A stretch of 64,000 nt of DNA from Salvia splendens (lineage: Eukaryota; Streptophyta; Magnoliopsida; Lamiales; Lamiaceae): assembly GCF_004379255.2 (NCBI RefSeq), contig NC_056039.1, positions 24,255,883-24,319,882 on the forward strand, in the 5' to 3' direction. Numbering within the stretch: position 1 is the first letter of the stretch; each line of letters opens with the position of its first letter. The notes under the pieces are model-generated. The model saw nothing but the letters and a program-made list of their open reading frames with translations. It had not been told where the DNA came from and did not search any database. Below are positions 24,698 through 36,391 of the stretch, in pieces. Made by a program: the position numbers and the translations under genes.

Positions 24698-24702
24698 GTT
24701 AT

Positions 24703-25285
24703 CTGACGTCATCTCAGCTGCTCCTGCAGCTGCTTCATCGCAGCTGCTACTGCCCTTGATCTCGCCACCGGAGTCGGATTGCCGTTGTCCGCTGCACGGA
24801 ACAACCCATCTAGTCGTCTCTCCAATCCTACCGGCGTAGCGACGCGGATAGCGCCGTCAAACTCCCACGCAGCCGGAGATTTTGTCAACCAGCATCATCG
24901 CGGTGTTGATTTGAATCAAAATTACGCACAATTATGTAGGATTTGATCAAACAAGCAGCGCAAAAATTGATTCAATGAATTTGTACTCCACGAGCAAACG
25001 TAAATCAAAACCAATAAGATTCCAAGTAATCATTACTGGGATATAATGAACACACAATTGGGAAATTAATTGCAGTCAACTGTTCATTATAGAATTGATT
25101 CATCCAACTACGTACGCAGAGCACAAAAATGCTGATCTTCGTCATTCATTGCTCATACCATAAAGATCGGCATTCATTGCTCATACCATAAATTAACCAC
25201 AGAGAGAAAAATATGCGATTAAGCAATTCACATAACATTAAATTAATCCACATAATCAGAGCCAAAAATTGACTCTGATATCAAT
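24703..25285 (-). other. Copia A leader and primer-binding site
   Basis: The GC-rich leader (24703-24900) passes into AT-rich leader and ends at a degraded primer-binding site: 25271-25283 reads GACTCTGATATCA, the complement of TGATATCAGAGTC. It differs from the consensus by C-to-T or G-to-A changes. A small direct duplication (CATTCATTGCTCATACCATA, twice) lies at about 25144-25192. No coding sequence. Confidence 0.7.
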
Positions 25286-25471
25286 TGTTGGGATTTGGAT
25301 CTCCTTGCACAGCGGAAGACTTGTACAAATAAAATAAATCAGACGTATGATCTATTTGACAGATTATGGGATTAATCTATTCACATGTTAACCCAGAATT
25401 GCATACTAGAACGCAAATAATTCATGCTTAAAAAATATAAATCCTAAAGCATGAATTCTACGGTTTAGAGT
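25286..25471 (-). mobile_element. 5' LTR fragment of copia A
   Basis: It starts TGTTGGGATTTGG next to the primer-binding site, matches 2962-3150 closely, and breaks off in GGTTTAGAGT where element D begins. The rest of this LTR is not seen in the window. 25310-25318 (CAGCGGAAG) matches the D-arm of initiator tRNA-Met. Confidence 0.85.
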
Positions 25472-26940
25472 TGAAGGGGTTGGCAGCGGAAGCGTGCATA
25501 AATCACCGATCACATATATTTGATCTATTTAGCAGATTATTTAGACAAATTTTATCCGCGTAATTATCACATGTATCATGCTCATAACTTGAATTAAAAT
25601 CATGCTTTAGAATATAAAATCCCTAAGACATGCATACTACGAAGTTAGCCAAATTACCTCGTTGATTCGATCAAGAATCGAAGATAGCTTGCGTCTTCTC
25701 CACGTGAAGATCTTCAGTACTCGACCTCGGACCTTCTGACTGGTGTCCCGGACTATACGCTGAAATTTGTGTGGGCAAATCTCACCAACGTACTAGGACT
25801 TGAATAACGAAGACAGAAACTGCTCACGGAGGAAGCACAAATTTCGAACTCTCTCTCTCTAGAGGGGGACGAAAATTTTGATAATAGAAAAAAATGTGTT
25901 TTCTATCTCCTTTATTCTCCTATTTATATAAGTCACATATTGGGCCCAGTCAGGGATCTAAGGAAGAATTTGGATCAGGCCTCACCCAATTAGCTTTTTA
26001 CTAATTAAATTGAACCCACAATTTAATATAAGCTTATATTGAAATATTACAAGCTGCCACTACAAAAGTAATATTGCACTGCCTTCCAAATCTGAAATTA
26101 CAAGTATTCAGGGTTTCCTTTAATTGCATTTAATTTTATTTCTCGCGCTTAAGATAGAAATATCCATTAATTAATTATTGTCTGCTATGAACTTAATTAA
26201 TTAACATATTTTAATTTCCAAGAGTGGACTTAGCAAGACACTCTTATTTATTATTCATAGAGTAATTAAACTCCAACTAGCTAGGTTCCGAATAATAAAA
26301 CCTTGTTTCGAGCTCCACTTGTGGATGTTATCAAACGAGACTCTCCTCGCGCACGATTCAACGTAATAGCAATCCTAGCACCGCTAGATAATGATCACCA
26401 CTACCCAATATACCTGGATCGTTGGGTGACGAAAAACCCGCACCTTTGGTAAGTCGAAGTAGTAGATACTCAATATCGTATGCTCAATGCTAACGTACAT
26501 TGATTAAGAAATTAATTATCAAGACCTCGTCTTTCAGTAGATAGCATAAAGACTCGTCTTGCTGTTAGATCCATTCAGTGCTATACCACACCAACGTCAT
26601 CTTATTTCAATAAGGCTTAGAAATAATCGGACTGACATTGCAACCTTTCGCGATAGGTAGTCTAGGGCTATCTAGGTTGTGAAATTCTTATTTTTCTTAG
26701 TTTAGAACTGACCGTGTTACCTTAAATTGGACGACGCCCACAATCGGTCTACTAAAACAAAGACTTAGACTTTGTTACGTTTGCTTATACATTTAAATAT
26801 GCAATAAACAACCAGTAAATGTAAAACATAACAACATTATGACAAAAAAAGAATCTGTTGCATTTATTGGAAAATAACAATTAGAGTTTTACAGTATCCA
26901 ATCACTCGAAAGGTAATTTCTAGTATACAAAACCCTAACA
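25472..26940 (-). mobile_element. 3' LTR of copia D
   Basis: A 1469-bp LTR homologous to, but clearly diverged from, the A LTR. On the minus strand it starts TGTTAGGGTTTTG at 26940. It ends near TGAAGGGGTTGG (25472); this outer edge is inferred from the length, which matches the A LTR. TATA box (minus) near 25918-25925. 25484-25496 (CAGCGGAAGCGTG) is a 13-base match to initiator tRNA-Met. Confidence 0.8.
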
Positions 26941-26957
26941 ATCTCCCACTTATACTC
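26941..26957 (-). other. Polypurine tract of copia D
   Basis: GAGTATAAGTGGGAGAT on the minus strand, directly before the LTR and identical to that of copia A. Confidence 0.7.
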
Positions 26958-27011
26958 AAAACAGCTTTCGAGTATACAAAATGGTAGTGCACACGTCTAA
27001 ATTTCTTCCAC

Positions 27012-28208
27012 TTATACTGAAAGCGAGTTGAGGTCTGGAATGAGTCTAACTCCCATCCCTTCAACGTGGCACTCGAACGGTTTCACCGCCAAAGCCTTTG
27101 TAAAAGGATCTGCCAGGTTGTTTTCTGACGCAATCTTGACCACTTGTATGTCTCCTCTCTGCACTATATCCCTGATGATATGATACTTCCGCTCTATGTG
27201 TTTGCTCGCTTTGTGAGCTCTTGGTTCTTTCGAGTTTGCCACAGCACCAGAATTGTCACAATAAATGGTGATGCTCTTGGACAGATTCGAAACCACACCT
27301 AAATCCATAAGGAAGTTCTTGAACCATACAGCCTCTTTTGCAGCCTCCGAAGCGGCCACATACTCGGCTTCCATGGTCGAGTCCGCGATGCATTTCTACT
27401 TCACACTCTTCCAAATTACGGCTCCACCTCCTAAGGTGAACACATATCCTGAAGTAGATTTTCTCGAGTCCTGATCAGCTTGAAAGTCTGAGTCAGTATA
27501 TCCCAAAGGACAGAGCTCAGCTGCATTGTAAACTAGAGCATAGTCCTTAGTCCGTTTAAGGTACTTGAGTATGTTCTTTACGGCAGTCCAATGTCCTTGG
27601 CTCAGATTCGACTGATATCTTGCCACCATGCCACCATGTCTAGTACAAAGCATAGCACACATGAGACTTCCAACTGCCGAAGCATATGGAATCCTTCTCA
27701 TTGCTTGTATCTCAGACGGCGTTTTAGGGCACATCTCTTGAGATAAATGGATGCCATGTCTAAAAGGTAAGAAACCTTTCTTGGCGTCCTGCATGCTAAA
27801 ACGACTAAGTACTGTGTTGATGTAAAGTTCTTGAGATAAGCACAACATCTTCTTTTCTCGATTCCGAAGAACCTTGATCCCGAGGATGTGTCCCGCGTCT
27901 CCCATATCCTTCATCTCGAACTGGTTCGACAACTATGTTCGTACTGATGACAACATCTTTTTATTGTTTCCAATTAGAAGAATGTCATCTACATATAATA
28001 CTAAGAACACTACATTCCCCTTATCAACTTTCTTATACACGCAGCTTTCACTTGGGCACATTTCAAATCCAAACTTGCGAACAGTTTGATCGAAACATTG
28101 GTTCCACGATCTAGATGCTTGCTTGAGGCCATAAATGGCCTTCTTAAGCTTCCAAACCATGTGTTCTTTGCCCTTTATGGAATATCCTTCGGGTTGTTCC
28201 ATGTAGAT
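27012..28208 (-). pseudogene. Copia D pol 3' part: RT and RNase H with two TAG stops
   Basis: One continuous frame from 28208 down to 27012. It opens at YMEQPEGY, continues through KKAIYGLKQASRSWN and the catalytic LYVDDILLIG of reverse transcriptase, then the RNase H region ([55 protein letters not shown]). Two in-frame TAG codons (27933-27935 and 27396-27398) replace an expected Trp and Gln. Otherwise the frame is intact. The 5' half of pol and gag are missing because element E interrupts D at 28208/28209. The expected RNase H PD is altered in CTRHGG. Confidence 0.93.
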
Positions 28209-28383
28209 TGTAACACCCCAAAAAATAAAGGAGAGAAAAAAAATTAAATTAATCTAATTAAATCTTTTCCTAGTTGACTTGGTCAAATATATTTCTCCAA
28301 ACCCCATCACCAAACGATTTCCCCATATCTCCACTCCCTAAAATCTCACCAACGACCAAATCCATCAATATCTATCAGTTTTA

Positions 28384-28432
<49 letters not shown>

Positions 28433-30039
28433 AATCAATCCCACAATCTTCCTACACATAAATTCAATACCAAGAATACAAAGAGTTAGACAAGAAAACC
28501 GAGAGAGAGAGGGGCACGACAGCAGCGGTGGGCCGACGACGAAGGGAACGGTGATGAGTTGTAATAACGAGAGGGAGAAGATGTCGGCGGCAGTTGGTGA
28601 ACGGAGCTGAGACAGTGGGAGCTCGGCGGTGACGAAGAAGAAGCAGCGCCTGTCCAGCGGCGACGGCCGGATATGCAGCAGCGGTGACACCACTGGAGCC
28701 GACGGGATTTTGTGGAGGGGTACGCCGAGTTTCAATTTGGAGTGTGTTCTGTTTTGAGTGAATTGTTTGCTGTGATTTTGTAGAACAAGGGCGGAGGGAG
28801 AGAGGGAGAAAAAGGAAGAAGAGAGTGATTGGAAAGTTGAGGCAGAGAGAGTGAGTTACGTGTGATGATGGGAGCATAGTAGGAGGTGTTGACTTAATTT
28901 TGTTGGGCCACCTTTTAGTATTGGGCCAAAGAAATAAAGGAGATAATGTATCCAAATTGGGTCAGTAGCTAGGAGCTTTACGGATTGAATTAAAGAATCA
29001 GATTGTTGTGATAGAGTCGGTTGACCTTATGATTAACATACGAGGATTTCAGAATTTTCTAAGTAATGTCGAAGGGTAAAAATTTAATATCACAAGGATA
29101 CATGCATTAGTTTAGTTAAATGTTTTGTTCTCTAAAGTCTAATTTTTGCATATTATGTTCTTCCATAAAAAGGGTGAATTTTTGCAAGCTATTTGAAAAT
29201 AAAACGGTGGAAAGACGAGTTGAGGATTTAAGAGAACGAGGTGGGCTTTCTTTTTAAATAAGGGCAATTCCCTAAGTATATTTTTATGTGAAATATATTG
29301 TGTCATGCCGTATTTTGTTTTTGATGAAGTGCCTATCTGATCGCCTAGCGGAGAGCGAGTCCCTACTAGAAGTTATGAGTTTAATCGAATTCGGGTTTGT
29401 CTAGGGAGCGAGTCCCTATTCAAGCTACTGTACACAGAGCGGATCGTGCGCTAGCTTTCGAGTTGGCCGGTCTGGTGATTTAGAATGTGGCCACGTTCTT
29501 GTTTCACATATGAGGTTCAGATATGGTACGAGGAGAGAGAAAAATGGGTTGCAACCATACTTTTGAGCGAGAAAATGTTTTGGGTGACTTGGTCTTTTAT
29601 AAAACCCTGAGTCCACTTTTAAATGCTGACACAATATTTTATAAAATGTTTTCGGCATGAGTCCACTGAGTGCATCAAGTATTCAGCTCTGCATTTCTTT
29701 AAAAAATGTGCAGGTTGAGCGTGACGGGCGCGGTGGGTGTTGAGCAAGACCGTTGAAGAAATTTAAGTGTCTAAAATGTGTCACGTCTTCACACGTGGCA
29801 TATTCCTTCTCTCGAAATGCTTCCGCTGAATGTTGTTTCTTTGAGTTCATGTATTGTTGAGATATTTTCATTTGGAGTTGTTGATTGTTGAAATGATACT
29901 CTGATTTTATTCGAGCTATTCCCATTTGTTTAGAGCTATGATCGAGTTGTGTTGTTATTCCCTTTCTTCCCCGCTTCTTTAATCACCCCCTAGTCGCAAT
30001 CAACCGTGTTTTCTATCCTTAGAAAATGCGGGCGTGACA
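28209..30039 (+). repeat. 5' LTR of element E
   Basis: 1831 bp. It includes an (AT)n microsatellite (about 28386-28430), a GC-rich stretch (28500-28730), and, in the last third, the module GAACGAGGTGGGCTTTCTTT (about 29234-29253), the CGAATTCGGGTTTG block (about 29386) and the GCATTTC...GTGCAGGTTGAGC block (about 29690-29720) shared with LTRs B, F and the 43247 solo LTR. The ORFs on either strand (28385-28955) are artefacts of the microsatellite and GC-rich part. Confidence 0.85.
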
Positions 30040-30042
30040 GAG

Positions 30043-30055
30043 TCGTATCAGAGCA
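30043..30055 (+). other. Degraded primer-binding site of element E
   Basis: TCGTATCAGAGCA follows the LTR end; it matches TGGTATCAGAGCA except for the second base. Confidence 0.65.
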
Positions 30056-30966
30056 ATTTTTCTTTCCGCTCTGGATCCGAGAGTCTTTTTCTGTCTTAGT
30101 CTAGACTTGTTTCGCTAGACTAAAATAATAATGATAATGATAACTATGCATTGAAGGCTCAACATCCCGACTAGTCACACTCAACCGAGAAAAAGGTAAC
30201 ATGTTTTTTTTGAATGTTTATATGAGAAAGTTTTGGAGAAAGGAAAATGAGAGAGATTTTGAGAATGAAAGAGGAGAAAATTTTTATTCCGTGAGGGATT
30301 GGTTTCAAATTGAGAACAGTATTTTCTGATGTTTGAGAAAAGATCAAGTTTTGAAGAGAAATTATGAGTTTGATTTCGAGTTTAAGTTTTAAAGTGAGAA
30401 AGATAGTTCAAAATATTTTTTTAGATAAGTGAGAGTTTTATGAAGATGCTTTGTTTAGAGTCAAAACATTTAAAGTTTGAAAGTAAAAACTTTTGACTTT
30501 TGAAGGAAAAAGTGTGAGTTTTGAAAAAAATGTTTGTTTTAAAGTAGATGCGAAATGGGAAAACGTTGTTTTTTTGTGGGAAGCGATATGTTGTGTATTA
30601 TATTTGTTATTTGAAGCATGAATGACGTTAAATGTGAGATTAGTTTAGATGTGAGATGATGAAGGGTGTTACGAACATAGAGTGCTTATCTTGTAGGCTA
30701 GATTAAATACGCGTGAACCATAGTTTTTAAGTTGAAATAATCTATCACTTTCCCGAGTGACAAAAACAAACGAAAAACTGAAAGTTTAGGGTGAACCCCT
30801 AATTTGTCAAGGCACGACGAGGCAAGGAGATTGAGAGTGCGAATGGAGGCCGGTGGACCATGAAACTTTTCTCGGAATTGCGTGAAACTTTGGAGCAAGC
30901 TAGGTGCGAACCATTCGAAGGACGTAAGCAAATTTTGGGACAAAATTTTTGTTAAGATGGGTAGAT
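30056..30966 (+). other. Interior of element E, no coding sequence
   Basis: About 900 bases, purine-rich on the plus strand (many GAGAAAGTTTTGA-like words), with no recognisable gag or pol. It ends in AAGATGGGTAGAT, a plausible polypurine tract, before the 3' LTR. Confidence 0.6.
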
Positions 30967-31142
30967 TGTAACACCCCGAAAAATAAAGGAGAGAAAAAAA
31001 AATCAAATTAATCTAATTAAATCTTTTCCTAGTTGACTTGGTCAAATATATTTCTCCAAACCCCATCACCAAATGATTTCCCCATATCTCCACTCCCTAA
31101 AATCTCTCCAACCACCAAATCCATCAATATCTATCAGTTTTA

Positions 31143-31187
<45 letters not shown>

Positions 31188-31360
31188 AATCAATCCCACA
31201 ATCTTCCTACACATAAATTCAATACCAAGAAAACAAAGAGTTAGAAAAGAAAACCGAGAGAGAGAGAGAGGGGCACGACTGCAGCGGTGGGCCGACGACG
31301 AAGGGAGTGGTGATGAGTTGTAATAACGAGAGGGAGGAGATGTCGGCGGAGGTTGGTGAA
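30967..31360 (+). repeat. Truncated 3' LTR of element E
   Basis: It follows the first about 390 bases of the 5' LTR, including an (AT)n tract (31146-31185), and diverges after GTTGGTGAACG. The right boundary is estimated within about 10 bases. Confidence 0.8.
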
Positions 31361-31700
31361 CGATTGGAATTGGAGCCTCCAATTTCAATTCCATAACTCC
31401 AATTCCATGTTCCCAAACACACCCCTAGTAATTACTTTCATTTTGTCAAGCCGAGTTGGTTCGGAGGGATTTTGACGAACCAATGCTTTTGATTTTGAAC
31501 CCACCAACCACGCCTCCATTTCCATACTTTCATTTTTTTTAGTTTTTTTTATTTTATGTCTGTTTTCATGTGTATTTTTGCTTGTTTTTAATATTAGTTT
31601 TTCAATTTAAGTTGAATATTAATTTAAAAAAATTTCAATATATATTTTTTACTTAAATTTAATTTCAAAAGAAATTTAATTTGTATTTAATTAAATAAAA
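31361..31700. other. AT-rich spacer
   Basis: After a small hairpin-like stretch (ATTGGAATTGGAGCCTCCAA), nothing recognisable is seen. No coding frame. Confidence 0.5.
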
Positions 31701-31919
31701 TATTTCATCCGTCCACATAAAATTATCTCATTTAGGGATGACACTAGTTATAATATTAATATGCAATTGGTAAATCAGGACATTAAAAAAAAAAGAAGAT
31801 GTGGCAAAATTGAAGGGAGAAAGATAAAATATGGTTAACATATGAGTAAGGTGAAGAAAAATTGATTAAAATATTCTCATTACCATAAATGAGACTATTT
31901 TTGTGGACGGAAAAAAATG
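31701..31919. mobile_element. Probable Stowaway-like MITE
   Basis: Left end ATTTCATCCGTCCACATAAA and right end (inward) TTTTTTCCGTCCACAAAA form inverted repeats of the CCGTCC type typical of Tc1/mariner-derived Stowaway MITEs. The interior also pairs (ATCTCATTTA with its complement at the other end). The TA duplication is not clean, so the exact ends are uncertain. Confidence 0.55.
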
Positions 31920-32378
31920 AAAAAAAAAAGTGAACAATATTCAGGGGATAATGAAACACACTTAATTTAATTAAAATGTATAATAAATGAAATGAAATAG
32001 AAAAAAAATAAAAGCAGGACTCATAATTAGTTAAGAGAGTGAATATTGAGTTATGGGTATTGTTTTTTAAGTAATGGAGGAGATAAAAAGCAATGGGATA
32101 TAAAATTATAAATAGCTAAGAAAATGACCAATTTCAGTGGAGTTATGGATACCCTTACATGAAAATGGTGTACAAAAATTGATCTTAATATAAAATCTAG
32201 ACCAAATCCTGACCATGAGATTTGACAATCCAATGGTCAATAATTAAACAAAAACACGGAGGGTTATTTAGGGGTGAGCATTCGAATTTCGATTTGGTTG
32301 TTTGCCAAAACCGAAAAACCGAATTTAGCTCAAAACCCAAACCGAACCAAACTCAAAAAATTGAAAAAAAACATATAC

Positions 32379-32415
<37 letters not shown>

Positions 32416-32486
32416 AATTTACTTTATATATACTAATAGAATATATAGGGATGTATTTAGATTAACGTAAAGAAAACTGTTAAAAT
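31825..32486 (+). repeat. Segmental duplication, copy 1
   Basis: This block recurs at 33599-34297 in the same orientation with few differences. It begins inside the Stowaway-like MITE and ends inside the hAT-like element at 32269. The duplication therefore followed both insertions and carried parts of each. Confidence 0.85.
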
Positions 32487-32766
32487 TAATAATATATATA
32501 ATATACTATACATATTATATGGCAGAATATATTAAAAGAATATATCCATTATATATTATATAATATATTAATTATTAGAATATATATATATATAATATTA
32601 TTTCAAATATAGTATTTCGGTTTTTCAGTTTTTTTCTTCTCCCTAACCGAACCGAACCGAAAAACCAAATTTTTTGTATTTTCAAAACCGAACCAAATTT
32701 CAAAATTTCGGTTTGGTTTGATTCGGTTCGGATATTCGGTTTCCGATTTTTTTTTGCTAACCCCTA
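32269..32766. mobile_element. hAT-type non-autonomous element with 8-bp duplication
   Basis: Ends are TAGGGGTGAGCA and, read inward from the right, TAGGGGTTAGCA. GGGTTATT is duplicated on both sides (32261-32268 and 32767-32774). The 498-bp interior has AACCGAAAAACCGAA-type words near the left end and their complements near the right, plus AT microsatellite (about 32380-32410). No transposase. Confidence 0.92.
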
Positions 32767-32774
32767 GGGTTATT

Positions 32775-33197
32775 ATCAAGCAATTTTAGGTCATATTATA
32801 AAATTCGAGTTTGAGGTCATGTTAAGATCGGTTTATGTCATCCTTACTATAATGACGTAAAAATAAGTTTACGATAACCAAAAAATGACCTTTGTATGCT
32901 TGGTTCTGCATTTTTGTATTAAGAATGAGTTTTGCATAAATCAAAACCCTACTCGTTACATGCTTTTAGGAGGTCTATACTATCTAATTATCTATATTGT
33001 CTCTCTAATTCTCAATTAAATGAAATTAGGCGCATTAACTTGTATAAAACTTGAAAGTCAGCTTAAGCTACAACTATGATTTAACAAAATTTGTACCCAA
33101 AGAAGAAAATTTATCAAATAAACAACAAATTATTAACTACTTACACAAAAAATGAAAGTTGTCCAATAACAACTTATGGTCAGGGTCGCATTAGGGT
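32775..33197. other. AT-rich spacer
   Basis: No gene, repeat pair or transposon end recognised. Confidence 0.5.
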
Positions 33198-33423
33198 AAT
33201 ACTAGTTTACAGTAATAACTAATACTAACTTTCAACTCTGTGTATTAAAATTATCAACACAAAAATATAATTATATCAATACAACATGTAAATCTAAATA
33301 TCAACACAAAGACATAAGTTTATCAATGCAAGAAGATTGATAAATTTATGTCTTTATGTTGATATTTTTAATATAAAAAATTAAGATTAGTTATTAGTTA
33401 TTACTGTAAATTAGTTAGTATTT
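33198..33423. mobile_element. Small inverted-repeat MITE
   Basis: The left end AATACTAGTTTACAGTAAT and the right end read inward, AATACTAACTAATTTACAGT, form roughly 30-base inverted repeats, and the middle is a further hairpin (ACATAAGTTTATCAA with its complement at about 33339). No clean target duplication, so the superfamily is not assigned. Confidence 0.6.
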
Positions 33424-33598
33424 GATCACACACTCCCACAATTACAAACATGTGTTTATTAGAGGTAGTAGAATATAGGGTTGACAAATAAATCGGTGAG
33501 TTTCTTGACATATTTAATTTTGGAGGATAATTTAATATTTCATCATTTCTTTCTTACATTTTTCAAATGAACAGCTTTCCAATATTAGTGAAGAAAGA

Positions 33599-34131
33599 GA
33601 AAATATGGTTAACATATGAGTAAGGTGAAGAAAAATTGATTAAAATATTCTCATTACCATAAATGAGACTATTTTGGTGGACCAACAAAAAATGAAAAAA
33701 AAAGTGAACAATATTTAGGGGATAATGTAACACACTTAATTTAATTAAAATGTGTAATAAATGAAATGAAATAGAAAAAAAATAAGGAGCAGGACTCATA
33801 ATTAGTTAAGAGAGTGAATATTGAGTTGTCAGTATTGTTTTTTAAGTAATGGAGGAGATAAAAAGTAATGGGATATAAAATTATAAATAGCTAAGAAAAT
33901 GACAAATTTCAGTGGAGTTATGGATACCCTTACATGAAAATGGTCTACGAAAATTGATCCGAATATAAAATCTAGACCAAATCTTGACCATGAGATTTGA
34001 CAATCTAATGGTCAATAATTAAACAAAACACAGAGGGTTATTTAGGGGTGAGCATTCGGGTTTCGGTTCGATTGTTTGCCAACGAAGCAAAACCGAAAAA
34101 CTGAATTTAGCTCAAAACCCAAAATATATAC

Positions 34132-34224
<93 letters not shown>

Positions 34225-34297
34225 TTATTTTATTTTATATATACTAATAGAATATATAGGGATGTACTCAGATTAATGTAAACAAAACTGTTAAAAA
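33599..34297 (+). repeat. Segmental duplication, copy 2
   Basis: Counterpart of 31825-32486. It contains the left part of the hAT-like element (from 34043, TAGGGGTGAGCA, preceded by GGTTATT) but not its right end. The microsatellite has grown to a long (TA)n(TG)n tract. Confidence 0.85.
34136..34221. repeat. (TA)n(TG)n microsatellite
   Basis: Compound dinucleotide repeat within the second copy of the duplication; the matching place in copy 1 has only a short (AT)n. Confidence 0.95.
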
Positions 34298-34329
34298 GGA
34301 AAACTAATTCCATCCATGATAGGGAGGGT

Positions 34330-34365
34330 AATGCACCCCTATATATATATATATAGGGGTGCATT
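34330..34365. repeat. Perfect 36-bp palindrome, possible transposon terminus
   Basis: AATGCACCCCTA, then a TA tract, then TAGGGGTGCATT: both arms match exactly. The right arm continues into ATAATGATAACCTC and leads into the GATAAAATGATA-containing sequence, so it may mark the left end of the MULE-like domain. This is inference; no matching distal terminus is in view. Confidence 0.6.
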
Positions 34366-34836
34366 ATAATGATAACCTCAATTTCCGTAATAACCCTATA
34401 ACTAAATCTGGACCACACATTTTTAAAATCACGTGGTCTAGATTCAAACTTAGCTTTCCTTCATAAAAAAGGCGCAGGGGGTAAATATGTTATTTCGCTC
34501 ATTTAATTTCTGAATTTCGCTCATGATAAAATGATAACATGATAAAATGAACACCTACTTCGATTCGGATTTAATAGATTTATGTTTTAGTATCTGGTGT
34601 GTAAGGTGTTGAGCTGCGACTACTCGTGTTTTAATTTCCGATGATTATTCATGAAAACAGATGTATGAGGTAGTTCAGTTACACGTATGTATGTATGTAT
34701 GTATGTATATGGCGTCCGAGTCTTTTATATTGATGTGGATTGGTTGTGGACTACATTCAACATGGATAGAGTAAATTGAATTGTGTTTTGACAATCTGCA
34801 TAATCGTGTGGATGCATAATAAATTTTTGTCGGTTA
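34366..34836. other. Non-coding flank of the minisatellite domain
   Basis: Contains GATAAAATGATA words in the orientation opposite to the main array (about 34523-34550) and a (TATG)n run (about 34684-34710). No coding sequence. Confidence 0.5.
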
Positions 34837-36370
34837 TCATTATATTATTTTATTGGTCAAAAGTATCATTTTATCATTTTACCAGACAAAATTATCATTT
34901 TATCAACTCTGAGTATCATTCTATCTGGCAAAACTATCATTCTATGCAATAAACCTAACATATATCATTTTATCATTTTATCAGTCAAAAGTATCATTTT
35001 ATAAGTCAAAATTATCAACTAAGAGTATCATTCTATCCGGCAAAACTATCATTCTATGCAATAAACCTAACATATATCATTTTATCATTTTATCAGTAAA
35101 AAGTATCTTTTTATCAGTCTAAACTATCATTTTATCAACTCAGAGTATCATTCTATCCGTCAAAACTATCATTGTCAGTAAACCTAACATATATAAGCCA
35201 AAAGTATCATTTTATCAACTCAGATTATCATTCTATCCGGCAAAACTATCATTCTATGCAATAAACCTAACATATATCATTTTATCATTTTATCAGTCAA
35301 AAGTAACATTTTATCAGTCAAAAGTATCATTTTATCATTTTATCAGTCAAAAGTATCATTTTATCAACTCAGAGTATCATTCTATCCGGCAAAACTATCA
35401 TTCTATGCAATAAACCTAACATATATCATTTTATAATTTTATCATTTTATCATTCAAAAGTATCATTTTATCAACTCAGTCAAAAGTATCATTTTATCAA
35501 CTCAGAGTATCATTCTATGCAATAACCTAACATATATCATTCTACGCGATAAAATGATATATTCCGGCAAAACTATCATTTTATGCAATAAACCTAACAT
35601 ATATCATTTTATCATTTTATAAGTCAAAATTATCATTTTATCAACTCAGAGTATCATTCTATGCAATAAACCTAACATATATCATTTTATCAGTCAAAAG
35701 TATCATTTTATCAATCAAAAGTATCATTTTATCAACTCAAAGTATCATTCTATCCGGCAAACTATCATTGTATGCAGTAAACCTAACATATATAAGCCAA
35801 AAGTATCATTTTATCAACTCAGATTATCATTCTATCCGGCAAACTATCATTGTATGCAGTAAACCTAACATATATCATTTTATCATTTTATCATTTTATA
35901 AGTCAAAAGTATCATTTTATCAACTTAGATTATCATTCTATCCGGCAAAACTATCATTCTATGCAATAAACCTAACATATATCATTTTATCAGTCAAAAG
36001 TATCATTTTATCAGTCTAAACTATAATTTTATCAACTCAGAGTATCATTCTATCCGACAAAACTATCATTGTATGCAGTAAACCTAACATATATAAGCCA
36101 AAAGTATCATTTTATCAACTCAGAGTATCATTCTATCCGGTAAAACTATCATTCTATGCAATAAACCTAACATATATCATTTTATCATTTTATCAGTCAA
36201 AAGTATCATTGTATCAGTCAAAAGTTATATTTTATCAGTCAAAAGTATCATTTTACCATTTTATCAGTCAAACGTATCATTTTATCAACTTAGAGTATCA
36301 TTCTATCCGGCAAAACTATCATTCTATGCAATAAACCTAACATATATCATTATATGCAATAAACCTAATA
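34837..36370 (+). repeat. TATCATTTTATC minisatellite, array 1
   Basis: Degenerate tandem array with a higher-order unit of roughly 100 bases. Recurring pieces are AGTATCATTTTATCAACTCA, GAGTATCATTCTATCCGGCA, AAACTATCATTCTATGCAAT and AAACCTAACATATATCATTT. It abuts the 3' side of the Ulp1-like gene model on the minus strand. ORFs reading through it (for example 35768-36019) are repeats of YHF/SFY and are not genes. Confidence 0.95.
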
Positions 36371-36391
36371 TGAACAACTTTTATGGTTAAT

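Larger units (their letters stand above)
28209..31360 (+). mobile_element. Element E: non-coding LTR retrotransposon, 3' LTR truncated
   Basis: The 5' LTR (28209-30039) begins TGTAACACCCC and ends GGGCGTGACA. A short interior (30040-30966) follows, then a second LTR starting TGTAACACCCCG that breaks off near 31360. The interior holds a primer-binding site and a purine tract but no gag or pol. E sits inside the pol frame of copia D. The target duplication cannot be tested because the right end is lost. Confidence 0.85.

Noticed and set aside
25484..25496. Match to initiator tRNA-Met as a tRNA gene or tRNA-derived SINE
   Set aside because: Only one arm is present, with no A/B boxes or cloverleaf; it sits at the same U5 position in every A/D LTR copy.
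28385..28955. ORFs over the (AT)n tract and GC-rich part of LTR E
   Set aside because: IYIYIY translation of a microsatellite and no recurrence of a stable frame in the second LTR.
35768..36019. ORFs of 79-132 codons within the minisatellites (also 36910-37149, 38943-39170, 41890-42288)
   Set aside because: They translate the repeat unit itself (YHF, SFY, IIL words); unit lengths vary and no domain is present.
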